Shown one piece after another: positions 44,886 through 53,374 of a stretch of 64,000 bases of DNA. Below the pieces are notes generated by a model that was not told where the DNA came from, ran no database searches, and saw only the letters and a list, made by a program, of their open reading frames with translations. Origin of the DNA: Cyclobacteriaceae bacterium (GTDB taxonomy: Bacteria > Bacteroidota > Bacteroidia > Cytophagales > Cyclobacteriaceae); contig JANQSI010000018.1 of assembly GCA_028284125.1 (NCBI GenBank), positions 1-64,000 on the forward strand, read 5' to 3'. A program made the translations under genes and the position numbers. Every line of letters starts with the position of its first letter. Within the stretch, counting starts at the first letter, position 1.

Positions 44886-45893
44886 ATGCCCTCTTTCTAT
44901 TCAGTTGTCAAGATACTTTTTCGGATTTTTCTTAGATCTTACTTCAAAAAGGTTGAGATTGTAGGTCTTGAAAATGTACCGACCGATTCACCATTATTGA
45001 TCACACCCAATCATCAAAATGCTTTTCTCGACGCTTTTTTGCTCGGTGCCTTTTGTCCTGTCCCGCTGTACTTCCTGACACGCTCAGATGTCTTTACCTG
45101 GTGGAGCAGACCAATTCTGAAGTCCGTCAATATGATGCCAGTTTACAGAATTCGAGATGGGTATTCCAAGCTAAGCGAAAACGAAGCGATCTTCAAAACT
45201 TGTGAAGAGTTGTTTAAGGAGAAAAAATCCATTCTGATGTTCGCAGAAGGCAATCACGGTGAACATCACTACCTGCGTCCGTTAACAAAGGGAGCTGCTC
45301 GTTTGGCTTTGAATTCACAACTTAAAATGGAGAGTGAATTGAAGGTCCTTCCTGTCGGATTGAATTACTTTGATCACCAAGCTTCCAATTCTAAAGTGAT
45401 TATTGTATTTGGTGAGCCAATTTCTGTTTCCGATTTTGTAGAGACCTATCAAAAGAGCAATGGTGTCGGGCTCAATGATCTCAAGGATGAAATCGCAAGT
45501 GGAATGAAGTCAACACTCGTAATTCCCGATAAAACTGAAGACTATGGGGCACTCAAAAATACCATCTTTCAGAGATCAAATGAAGGCTTAACATTCCAAG
45601 AACTTAAAGAGGTGGAAGCGAATGATCAAATGATTTCAAGCACAAAATCAAGACATTTGTTTGCCAAAGTTCTTAACCCAATTCCATTCCTTGTTATTTG
45701 GAGCGTTCTTAGTGGCGTAAAGGACATAGTCTTTCATTCATCACTCAAGTTTGCTGTTGGCTTAGTAACATTCCCAGTCTGGTGGCTAGTTACTTTTTTG
45801 GTTATACATAGGTTTTTTGGAATTATTCCGGCGACTGTTGTTGTTTTACTTATGATTGTATCACTACCTATCAGCTATCGATGGTCGAAATAG
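44886..45893 (+). CDS. Glycerophospholipid acyltransferase (PlsC-like)
   Basis: This 335-residue acyltransferase has the PlsC/LPLAT fold at about 15-240. The catalytic motif reads TPNHQNAFLDAFLLG, with five residues between His and Asp rather than the usual four, a form seen in the Bacteroidota glycerol-3-phosphate/lysophosphatidate branch. Later motifs are LTRSDVFTWWSRPILKSVNM, MPVYRIRDG and FAEGNHGEHHYLRPLTKGAA, the acceptor-phosphate site. Two C-terminal hydrophobic segments (about 270-330) anchor it in the inner membrane. It probably acts in phospholipid synthesis. Its 3' end overlaps the following GNAT gene by 13 bp. Confidence 0.88.
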   Translation: MPSFYSVVKILFRIFLRSYFKKVEIVGLENVPTDSPLLITPNHQNAFLDAFLLGAFCPVPLYFLTRSDVFTWWSRPILKSVNMMPVYRIRDGYSKLSENEAIFKTCEELFKEKKSILMFAEGNHGEHHYLRPLTKGAARLALNSQLKMESELKVLPVGLNYFDHQASNSKVIIVFGEPISVSDFVETYQKSNGVGLNDLKDEIASGMKSTLVIPDKTEDYGALKNTIFQRSNEGLTFQELKEVEANDQMISSTKSRHLFAKVLNPIPFLVIWSVLSGVKDIVFHSSLKFAVGLVTFPVWWLVTFLVIHRFFGIIPATVVVLLMIVSLPISYRWSK

Positions 45894-46336
45894 TCACATA
45901 CGAGTCGAAGTACGCACGTGCGTTCAAAACATTGAACTATGCGTGGATCAAGGAATTTTTTGCCATTGAAGAATTCGATAAGGCCATTCTAGAAGATCCT
46001 GAAGGCCAAATCATAGAAAAGGGAGGCGAGATATTGGTCGCACTCTTGAATGGTAATCCAGTTGGTGTATGTGCATTGATCAAAGCCAATGATGAGCTTT
46101 TCGAGCTAGGAAAAATGGCTGTTTCTGAAGAAGCCAGGGGAAAGCAGATCGGCTGGCAACTGGGGGTTGGAATTGTGGAAAAAGCCAAAGAATTTGGTGC
46201 TAAGAAATTGTTCCTAGAAACCAACAGCAAGCTTGGACCCGCAATTGGCTTATATCAAAAATTGGGATTTAAGAATTCGTGCGACGAAAAATCAGTATAT
46301 GATCGTTGCAATATCAAAATGGAAATGGACTTGTGA
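45881..46336 (+). CDS. GNAT family N-acetyltransferase
   Basis: This 151-residue protein is a single GNAT domain. Strand 4 and the acetyl-CoA loop read FELGKMAVSEEARGKQIGWQL, with R-G-K-Q-I-G as the pyrophosphate-binding loop. The C-terminal motif is KLGPAIGLYQKLGFK. Start ATG at 45881 overlaps the acyltransferase by 13 bp, which supports coupling. The substrate is unknown. It is the last gene of the coaX-to-GNAT run; the next gene is convergent. Confidence 0.88.
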   Translation: MVEIVTYESKYARAFKTLNYAWIKEFFAIEEFDKAILEDPEGQIIEKGGEILVALLNGNPVGVCALIKANDELFELGKMAVSEEARGKQIGWQLGVGIVEKAKEFGAKKLFLETNSKLGPAIGLYQKLGFKNSCDEKSVYDRCNIKMEMDL

Positions 46337-46344
46337 TTTCTCAA

Positions 46345-46424
46345 CACTAGGATCACAAAGGATTCACAAAGTTCACTAACCCCTACTCCTTGTGTATTTC
46401 TTCCTAGTGATCATTGTGCCTTTG
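46345..46424. repeat. Degenerate inverted-repeat element between convergent genes
   Basis: CACTAGGA (46345-46352) and TCCTAGTG (46402-46409) are perfect inverted repeats. CACAAAGG (46354-46361) and ACAAAG copies have partial partners CCTTGTG (46388) and CCTTTG (46419). The whole 102-bp gap is made of this CACAAAG/CTTTGTG material, resembling dispersed intergenic repeats of Bacteroidota. It may act as a two-way terminator. Confidence 0.4.
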
Positions 46425-46438
46425 GTAAAAGTGGATTA

Positions 46439-47290
46439 TCATTTCCCGCGCTCAAATCTCACCTTGTCATAAATCACTTTTCCTCCTTCATCCCACTCCT
46501 TTACAATGTATGGCGTGAATTCATAATTGAATGGATCATCCGAGTATCTCACCTCGCGCTTCACTCTTCTGCCATCATAATATTCTTTCCACAAACCAAC
46601 CCGGTGATTGAACTTGTAATTACCTCTTGCAGCAAGCGATCCATCTTTTCTGAAAGCAAAATATTCTCCGTTGCGTTCACCATAGTGCATGGGAATTACT
46701 TCTCTGAGCTTCGTTTTTTCAAAGTCGTAATAAGACAGTAAAGACTCTTGAGGCCAACCTTTCCACCAATGCGTTTTATCTTGTAAAATGTCGTACTTAT
46801 TCAGTCTGACCCATCGCCTGTGCTTCATGCCTTTATAATACCAACCCTCTTCCAGCACTTGCTCTCCGATCATTTTTTTGTAGGGCCCATGAAGTACACC
46901 TGCATTGGACTGATCAACACGAAGTGAATTAACGATCTTCTTTTTCTTGTAATCGTACCAGTAGAAATCACGCGTGTATTCTGGAGGAGCCTCATATGCT
47001 TTTAGCATGTGGAAGATCTCGAACACAACTTCTCCTCGTATCAAATCACGGGTATAGCCTTTCCTGGTTTTCATTCCAAAAAAGACATTTTTCTTCACTT
47101 TCTTTTTCTTCTGCTTGACCGGCTCAATCTCTGTCTTTTGATTGGCTTCCAAATCCAACGTCAAAGGAGTATCATAATCAACCTTAAAGATTTCATCAAT
47201 CGTCTCGGTTTGTGTTTGATCTTCTTGTGACAGACTTACGAAACCCAAGAAAAGTATCGATACGAAAAATAGTAATCTAAAATCCTTCAT
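46439..47290 (-). CDS. Exported MORN-like repeat protein of unknown function
   Basis: This 283-residue protein has a signal peptide (LLFFVSILFLGFVSLSQ). An acidic, then Lys-rich segment (about 60-72, VKQKKKKVKKNVF) precedes the main domain. The second half contains MORN-like or toxin_YwqK-type beta-hairpin motifs: GVLHGPYKKM, EEGWYYKGMKHRRWV, GERNGEYFAFRKDGSLAARG and RVGLWKEYYDGRRVK. Proteins with such repeats are common in the Bacteroidota periplasm or cell surface; their role is unknown. It ends convergent with the GNAT gene and lies 41 bp after the M14 peptidase on the same strand. Confidence 0.72.
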   Translation of the reverse strand: MKDFRLLFFVSILFLGFVSLSQEDQTQTETIDEIFKVDYDTPLTLDLEANQKTEIEPVKQKKKKVKKNVFFGMKTRKGYTRDLIRGEVVFEIFHMLKAYEAPPEYTRDFYWYDYKKKKIVNSLRVDQSNAGVLHGPYKKMIGEQVLEEGWYYKGMKHRRWVRLNKYDILQDKTHWWKGWPQESLLSYYDFEKTKLREVIPMHYGERNGEYFAFRKDGSLAARGNYKFNHRVGLWKEYYDGRRVKREVRYSDDPFNYEFTPYIVKEWDEGGKVIYDKVRFERGK

Positions 47291-47331
47291 TCGAATTCAA
47301 ACATTCAGAATTCTTTCATTCAATAATTCAA

Positions 47332-49887
47332 TTACTCTCCAGCTCCGCCACTTATCGACTGACCAAAGAATAACGCATTCATAAAGATTTTATTGGTCCC
47401 CCACCAGAATCCTCTAAAATTCGGATTATCTGTAAGTGTGATTACTCGACCTCTTCCCACCGCAGAAATAGTAGCTGCTGGCGAATCCTTAAACCGCTCA
47501 AGATTTTCTTCAGAAACGTAACCAGACAAAAGTGGACTGGAAGTATAAACCAGTGGATTTGCGTAAGCATTTTTAGATTTCTCCATTACCAAGTTATGAT
47601 TTCTAAAAAGAGGAATGCGATCATTTTCAAGTCCATAAGCCAGCGGGTGGGTTAAATCGATTCGAGCTTCGAAGATTGTACCGCCAGTCACTTGAGCGCC
47701 TCGATATTCATTCAACTTATCATAAGGCTTGTAGCTTTTGTCTTCATTGTTGGTCTTCTCGTAAGCAACTCTTGTGATTTCTTTATCGCTCAACCATTTT
47801 CCCCCATTTTTCCACGCAATGACAACACCTCCATTTTGAATCCATTTTTTCAAATTTTCAACTCCCGAATCTCTAATGGCCGAAAGGTTTCCATTTCCGA
47901 TCACAATCCTGTTGTATCTGCTCAAATCCATGAAGTTTACTCGAGTAATTGGGAGCAACGTTATCTTCATCTTAAGCCGCTGATCAAAGAGATGCCATAC
48001 TTCTCCAGCTTCATAGCTGCTCATCCCGCCATCAACCAAAACAGCTACTTTGAGCTCTTCCACTTTGGTGTTGCTTCGGCTTCCTAAGTCAACTCCGTTT
48101 ACTGCAAGTCCAGTTGTGATTGCAAAAACATCAACCGCATCTTCTTTTACTATAGTATCAATGGTCGATTCGATAAAGTCTCGTTTGTCTTCTTGAACGC
48201 CTACGGGGATAATCATGGTCCCGCGAGGATAAGTTCGCTTTGTATCGGTATGTGTCTCGTGCAGCATTTGCACTACAACACCCTCTTCAAGCAAACGATG
48301 GATTGCACGGAAAGCGTAGTAGCCATAAGGTTCAATGGCATAAGCATAAGCGCCCTTAGAGCCCTCCAGTTTTCCTTCTGGTTGCTGTGGATCTTCTATT
48401 TTGTCACCTAAAAGTCCAGAATTGTAATCTCTACCTAAGCTGGCATAATTTAAATTGTAGGCAAGTGGAAGTGTCCAGGTAGAAACATCATAGAAAAGAC
48501 TATCATTGAACGAGGTTCTGGTTTCGAACAGTGACTTTGCAAAACGATATTGCGGTTGATTTAACGGAACTACGTACGCTGATCCCGGACTAAATCTTTT
48601 TCCTTGCTTAGTAAGTGAATTTTTTAACTCATATACCTCAATTTGATGCTGCGTTAACAAATTGAGTAATTCAAAGTTTTTCACAGCATCTTTATCTGAA
48701 CCGAAAACAAAAGCTTTCTCTGAATCTCGGGAGGCAAGGTTTGCCGCACTTTGGTAAAACTCCCTTTGATAATCTAGAAACTCTTTTTTATGTGCAATTC
48801 CGGAGGCTAACGATGAAAGAGAGACGGTGAAATGATTCTTTATTGTCATTGGGAAAGTAAGAATTCCAAATTGGTTTTCCTGGGCATGCCCTCTGGAACT
48901 GGCTTGCTCAAACAAAATCCCTACTGAACCATTCACATCCGGATAGGTAGATCCTTTTCCAACATAGAAATCATCAAAGCTTTCCTCACTATAATAAAGT
49001 GAACCAATCTCATCAAAGTATTCGGCATGGAATTTTGCCATCTTGTGGGTGAGCTCAACATTCTTTTCAGGAGTATGTGGAAATTTTCTCGCTGGAATAC
49101 CCGGTTGGAAAAAGAAAGTCGAGTTGGTCCCCATTTCGTGGTGATCGGTGACAATGTTTGGTTTCCATTCATGAAATCGCTGGATTCTTCCTCTTGATTC
49201 AGGTTGCACCAATGGCATCCAGTCGCGATTCAAATCAAACCAATAATGATTGGTTCTTCCGCCTGGCCAGGCCTCTCGATATTCCCTATCGTTGGGATCA
49301 GGGTTTATTACATGTGATCGATGACCGTTCACCCAACTTGCAAAACGATTCACACCGTCTGGATTGAGTGCCGGATCTACAATAACGACTGAATTACCCA
49401 AAAGCTCATCCATCTCGCTGCCTTGAGCAGCTGCTAAGTGGTATGCGGTTAATATTGCGGCATTAGCTGTACTTGCCTCATTTCCATGAACCGCATAGCC
49501 CAACCACATTACGATGGGCATGTTGTCTGTGTTTAGACTTCCTGATTGTGAAGGGTCCGTCAGTTTTACATGTTCAGCCCTGATTTGATCAAGATTCGAA
49601 TGATTGTTTTGAGAAGTAAAGATCAAATACATCAAAGGTCTTCCTTCATTTGATTTCGCATATTCCTGAAGAACTGCACGATCAGAGGCTTCTGCCAATG
49701 TTCGCATATAATAGATTATCTGATCGTGACTTGCATGCCACTCACCTGGGTGATAGCCCAAAACTTCCTTTGGTGTTGGAATACTCGGGTCATAGGAAAC
49801 ATCGCTTGGCAGATAATAGGACATATCGACCTGAGCAGATATAGATAGGGAAATGACGAATAGGATGAGTGATGCAAATTTTTTCAT
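47332..49887 (-). CDS. Exported M14 zinc carboxypeptidase-like protein
   Basis: This 851-residue protein has a signal peptide (FASLILFVISLSISAQ) and a peptidase M14 domain (about 45-370). Zinc ligands are His134 and Glu137 (YAVHGNEAS) and a His in TDHHEMG (249 or 250). Substrate-site residues include NPDGVNRF and FDLNRDW, and the catalytic Glu is probably Glu327 (ILFEQAS). The large C-terminal half contains a glutamine-amidotransferase-like/beta domain with RIVIGNGNL and GGVVIAWKNGGKWLS. This two-part form is typical of Bacteroidota and may degrade peptides for nutrition. The catalytic residues all appear present. Confidence 0.88.
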   Translation of the reverse strand: MKKFASLILFVISLSISAQVDMSYYLPSDVSYDPSIPTPKEVLGYHPGEWHASHDQIIYYMRTLAEASDRAVLQEYAKSNEGRPLMYLIFTSQNNHSNLDQIRAEHVKLTDPSQSGSLNTDNMPIVMWLGYAVHGNEASTANAAILTAYHLAAAQGSEMDELLGNSVVIVDPALNPDGVNRFASWVNGHRSHVINPDPNDREYREAWPGGRTNHYWFDLNRDWMPLVQPESRGRIQRFHEWKPNIVTDHHEMGTNSTFFFQPGIPARKFPHTPEKNVELTHKMAKFHAEYFDEIGSLYYSEESFDDFYVGKGSTYPDVNGSVGILFEQASSRGHAQENQFGILTFPMTIKNHFTVSLSSLASGIAHKKEFLDYQREFYQSAANLASRDSEKAFVFGSDKDAVKNFELLNLLTQHQIEVYELKNSLTKQGKRFSPGSAYVVPLNQPQYRFAKSLFETRTSFNDSLFYDVSTWTLPLAYNLNYASLGRDYNSGLLGDKIEDPQQPEGKLEGSKGAYAYAIEPYGYYAFRAIHRLLEEGVVVQMLHETHTDTKRTYPRGTMIIPVGVQEDKRDFIESTIDTIVKEDAVDVFAITTGLAVNGVDLGSRSNTKVEELKVAVLVDGGMSSYEAGEVWHLFDQRLKMKITLLPITRVNFMDLSRYNRIVIGNGNLSAIRDSGVENLKKWIQNGGVVIAWKNGGKWLSDKEITRVAYEKTNNEDKSYKPYDKLNEYRGAQVTGGTIFEARIDLTHPLAYGLENDRIPLFRNHNLVMEKSKNAYANPLVYTSSPLLSGYVSEENLERFKDSPAATISAVGRGRVITLTDNPNFRGFWWGTNKIFMNALFFGQSISGGAGE

Positions 49888-49936
49888 TTGGATTTGTTGT
49901 TTTTGGGTCGCCTAATCTAGCGAATCAACAGGGCAC

Positions 49937-49963
49937 AAAAAAACCCACTTGGATGAGTGGGTT
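49937..49963 (-). terminator. Intrinsic terminator after htpG
   Basis: AACCCACT (49942-49949) pairs with AGTGGGTT (49956-49963). On the minus strand the stem is followed by a T run from the A-tract at 49937-49943, 30 bp after the htpG stop. Confidence 0.85.
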
Positions 49964-49993
49964 TATTCGTTTTTGATCAGCTTTTAGCTGTTT

Positions 49994-51877
49994 TTAAATC
50001 ATTTCTACACTTCTATTCACAAAATCTGTCAACGCTTTTCCTTCCAACATTCCTTGAGAAAGCAACGCTAGATCATATGCCTGCTTTGCTAATCGCTCTC
50101 GTTTCTTATCTGTTTTCGAATCCAGAATTTTTCGAATCACCTCATGATTAGCATTTACTGCCACGGATAGATTCATTGGCATATCTCCAAACATCATCGG
50201 TCCACCACCGGTTGCCTGCATGTCCTTCATTCTTCTGATAAACTCTGGGAGTGTGATTGTCACAGGCAGATCATCAGCAGCCATGGCCTCCACGTTGACT
50301 GTGTTGTTTTTATCATCGATGGCTTTTTCGAAAATTTCTTTTAATGTTGTGTTCTCTTCTTCACTCAGCACAGATTCTTTTTTCTCATCTTTATCAATGA
50401 GCTTATCAATCACATCAGCATCAACTCGCTGCAATACCATTTTCTCATTTTTCTGCTCTAAGTGGCTGATGAAATGGCTGTCGATTGGGCCGTTTAACTC
50501 AATCACATCATAACTTCTCTTGGTTGCTGTCTCAATGTAGCCATGCTGCTTGTCCCTGTCTGTAGTGTAAAGAACGACCGCATTTTTGTCTTTATTCGTT
50601 TGATTTGTTTCAATGTGTTTTTTGTATTCTTCTATTGTGAAATACTTGTCATCCAGGTTTTTCAGCAAAGCAAAATCTTTGGCTTTTTCATCAAACTTCT
50701 CTTCTGAGATCATTCCATATTTAACAAACACGCCAATGTCTTCCCATTTTTTCTCGTAACCTTCCCGATCGTTTTTGAATAGATCAGCAAGCTTATCCGC
50801 CACTTTTTTCGTGATATATCCATTAATCTTTTTCACATTGGAATCCGACTGAAGGTAACTTCTCGATACATTCAAAGGAATGTCCGGCGAGTCAATAACT
50901 CCATGAAGCAGTTGCAAAAACTCAGGAACAATGTCTTTCACTTCATCAGTGATAAAAACTTGTCGAGAATACAATTGGATTTTATTTTTCTGGAGATCAA
51001 AATCCTTTTTCAGTTTCGGGAAATAAAGTACCCCCGTGAGATTAAATGGATAATCTACATTCAGATGGATCCAGAAAAGTGGATCTTCACTGAATGGATA
51101 AAGGGTTTTATAGAAAGCCAGGTAATCCTCATCCTTCAGATCGTTCGGAGATTTAGTCCAGATTGGCTCAGTGTCGTTGATGATGTTATCAACTTTTACT
51201 GACTTGTATTTGATGTTTCCATCTTTGTCTTTTCCATCTTCCTCACTTTTATCCTTTTGTCCGAATTTGATTTGGACTGGAAGAAACTTGGAATACTTAT
51301 TAAGAATTCCTTCGATTCTGGCATCTTCTAAAAACTCTTCTGAGTCATCAGCAATGTGAAGAATAATATCCGTTCCTCTGGTCTTTTTCTTATCTGGCTT
51401 GATTTCAAAATCAGTTTCTCCAGTACATATCCATTTAGCTGCTTCAGCTCCATCTTGATGAGAAAGCGTGACAATTTCCACTTTCTTAGCAACCATGAAA
51501 GCCGAGTAAAAACCAAGACCAAAGTGTCCAATGATCTGCTGATTGTCAGCCTTGTCTTTGTATTTTTCTATGAACTCAGTGGCCCCAGAAAATGCGATCT
51601 GATTGATGTATTTTTTGATCTCTTCAGCGGTCATACCGATCCCGCTATCGGAGACCTTGATGGTTTTTTTCTTTTTATCAACAGAAACATCAACTGTGAG
51701 ATCTCCCAATTCTCCGCTGTATTCTCCTAATGCTGCCAGCTGCTTGATTTTCTGTGTGGCATCAACTGCGTTGGAAACGAGCTCCCTAAGAAATATTTCA
51801 TGATCAGAGTAGAGAAATTTCTTGATGATTGGAAATATGTTTTCCGTGTGAATTGATATAGTGCCTTTTTCTTGCAT
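49994..51877 (-). CDS. htpG: Molecular chaperone HtpG (Hsp90)
   Basis: This 627-residue bacterial Hsp90 has the GHKL ATPase domain at the N-terminus: ELVSNAVDATQKIKQL, VSDSGIGMTAEEIKKY, SGATEFIEKY and GHFGLGFYSAFMVAKKVE. The middle domain carries LYFPKLKKDFDLQKNKIQLYSRQVFI and PLNVSRSYLQSD, here cited in part. The C-terminal dimerisation region follows. It refolds client proteins in the cytoplasm. It is monocistronic, with a strong terminator downstream and a dispersed inverted repeat upstream. A heat-shock operator is not visible. Confidence 0.97.
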   Translation of the reverse strand: MQEKGTISIHTENIFPIIKKFLYSDHEIFLRELVSNAVDATQKIKQLAALGEYSGELGDLTVDVSVDKKKKTIKVSDSGIGMTAEEIKKYINQIAFSGATEFIEKYKDKADNQQIIGHFGLGFYSAFMVAKKVEIVTLSHQDGAEAAKWICTGETDFEIKPDKKKTRGTDIILHIADDSEEFLEDARIEGILNKYSKFLPVQIKFGQKDKSEEDGKDKDGNIKYKSVKVDNIINDTEPIWTKSPNDLKDEDYLAFYKTLYPFSEDPLFWIHLNVDYPFNLTGVLYFPKLKKDFDLQKNKIQLYSRQVFITDEVKDIVPEFLQLLHGVIDSPDIPLNVSRSYLQSDSNVKKINGYITKKVADKLADLFKNDREGYEKKWEDIGVFVKYGMISEEKFDEKAKDFALLKNLDDKYFTIEEYKKHIETNQTNKDKNAVVLYTTDRDKQHGYIETATKRSYDVIELNGPIDSHFISHLEQKNEKMVLQRVDADVIDKLIDKDEKKESVLSEEENTTLKEIFEKAIDDKNNTVNVEAMAADDLPVTITLPEFIRRMKDMQATGGGPMMFGDMPMNLSVAVNANHEVIRKILDSKTDKKRERLAKQAYDLALLSQGMLEGKALTDFVNRSVEMI

Positions 51878-51966
51878 GATTTAAGAATTAATTTTTATCA
51901 AAGTCGCTATTGACAAAATCCATTCCAGTCGGAAAAAACTGACATCTTGTCACATCTTTCGAAATC

Positions 51967-52041
51967 GTCATGCTGAACTTGTTTCAGCATCTTCCTTGCT
52001 GGGTCCTTGTACGGAAGATCCTGAAATAAATTCAGGATGAC
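51967..52041. repeat. 29-bp inverted repeat (REP-like) upstream of htpG
   Basis: The arms at 51967-51995 (starting GTCATGCTGAACTTG) and 52013-52041 (ending TTCAGGATGAC) are inverted copies matching at about 25 of 29 bases, with a 17-base spacer. Each arm is itself a small palindrome around TGCTGAA/TTCAGCA or CCTGAA/TTCAGG. The same TCATGCTGAAC ... TTCAGCATC wording is familiar from intergenic repeats across Bacteroidota. It fills most of the 198-bp gap between htpG and the DUF4293 gene. Confidence 0.65.
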
Positions 52042-52075
52042 TTAGAACAAAATAATGGCCACTTTAAGAGGTTAT

Positions 52076-52564
52076 CTACCGAATTCTATCTGCGCTTCGA
52101 ACGAGCGCTTCGTCTTTTCGGATAAACCTGTTTGCGAGAAAATTATTGAACATCGCAACGATTGGAAGATAGAAGCCCATTAAAAAAGTGCCTTGTTGTT
52201 CCGGGACCATCAGTGCATTTCCCTTTAGGGAGAAATAAACAACACCAACAATTGTCACCGCAGCAAGTAAAGAAAACAGCGCATTTAGCTTGACCTGAGT
52301 TATTCTGTTCTTGTATTTAAAAATGGAAAACAACATGATCCCAGCCGCTAGGAATGCTCCAATCGAGATCAGCATTACATTCTGAATACCTAGTAATTCC
52401 ATTTCGCCGGAAGCAGTTTGCTGCTCAAACCGGATCTCAAAGGCGTTCATGGTGATCAGGCGAGATGTTTCCAGGTCCGCCTTTTGCCAAAGAGGAAAAA
52501 ATGTCATAGCGATCATGGCTGCCGCTGCGATGAACATAAACATGGTTTGGACCCGTTGAATCAT
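52076..52564 (-). CDS. DUF4293 family membrane protein
   Basis: From MIQRVQTMFMFIAAAAMIAM at 52564 (162 residues) this matches the DUF4293 opening I-Q-R-x-Q-T; an upstream ATG at 52585 adds seven residues not typical of the family. Four transmembrane helices are visible (about 6-25, 60-80, 90-115 and 125-145), with a conserved-looking stretch MLISIGAFLAAGIMLFSIF and QVKLNALFSLL. The family is confined to Bacteroidota and has no known function. It is divergent from truA with 70 bp between starts. Confidence 0.85.
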   Translation of the reverse strand: MIQRVQTMFMFIAAAAMIAMTFFPLWQKADLETSRLITMNAFEIRFEQQTASGEMELLGIQNVMLISIGAFLAAGIMLFSIFKYKNRITQVKLNALFSLLAAVTIVGVVYFSLKGNALMVPEQQGTFLMGFYLPIVAMFNNFLANRFIRKDEALVRSADRIR

Positions 52565-52634
52565 AACTTTGAAATTATGGCGCAAATATAAATGAGCTCA
52601 ATCTGGATAATAATTATTCCACTTATTTTGCGTC

Positions 52635-53372
52635 GTGCGGTTTTTTCTTGATATCAGTTATAAGGGAACGAACTTTCATGGGTGGCAGATTCAACCCAAT
52701 GGAAATACGGTTCAAGCAGAACTGGAAAAGGCTTTGTCTACGATTTTAAAAACAGAAACATCTATTGTTGGAAGCGGTCGAACTGATACGGGTGTCCATG
52801 CCACTCAACAAATTGCTCATTTTGACAGTGAATCGAAACCCGATGATTTGGTTTATAAACTGAATTCTTTTTTGCCCAAAGACATCAGTGTAAATGAGTT
52901 AAAAGAAGTGAATACTGAAGCTCATGCAAGATTTGATGCAACAAAACGAATGTATCACTACCACATTAATCAAAGTAAAAATCCTTTCAAGCAAGAGACT
53001 TCTTACTACTTCACTCAAGCGATCGATATTGAGCTAATAAACAAAGGATGCGAAATAATTAAGGGATGGGAGAACTTTGAGTGCTTTAGTAAAGTTCATA
53101 CTGAAGTGAATAATTTCAATTGCGAAATTTTTAAGGCGGACTGGCAGCAAAAAGGAGATGAACATCTTTTCATTGTTGAGGCCAATCGATTTCTTAGGGG
53201 GATGGTTCGCGCCATGGTCGGAACGTTGCTCGATGTTGGAACTGGGAAAACATCGCTAGAAGAATTGAAGGAAATTTTGAAAAGTAACGATCGAAAGAAA
53301 GCAGGACGAGCGGTTCCGCCGCAGGGATTGTTTTTAGAAAAAATTGAATACCCAACGAACATTTACAAATAA
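52635..53372 (+). CDS. truA: tRNA pseudouridine(38-40) synthase TruA
   Basis: This 245-residue enzyme isomerises U38-U40 in the tRNA anticodon stem. It starts with GTG at 52635, giving MRFFLDISYKGTNFHGWQIQ, the expected first strand. The catalytic Asp is in VGSGRTDTGVHATQQI near residue 52. Other motifs are RFDATKRMYHYHI, FECFSKVHTEVNNF and VEANRFLRGMVRAMVGTLL. The length is normal. A TTG-started ABC exporter gene begins two bases after its stop, suggesting an operon. Confidence 0.97.
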   Translation: MRFFLDISYKGTNFHGWQIQPNGNTVQAELEKALSTILKTETSIVGSGRTDTGVHATQQIAHFDSESKPDDLVYKLNSFLPKDISVNELKEVNTEAHARFDATKRMYHYHINQSKNPFKQETSYYFTQAIDIELINKGCEIIKGWENFECFSKVHTEVNNFNCEIFKADWQQKGDEHLFIVEANRFLRGMVRAMVGTLLDVGTGKTSLEELKEILKSNDRKKAGRAVPPQGLFLEKIEYPTNIYK

Positions 53373-53374
53373 CC

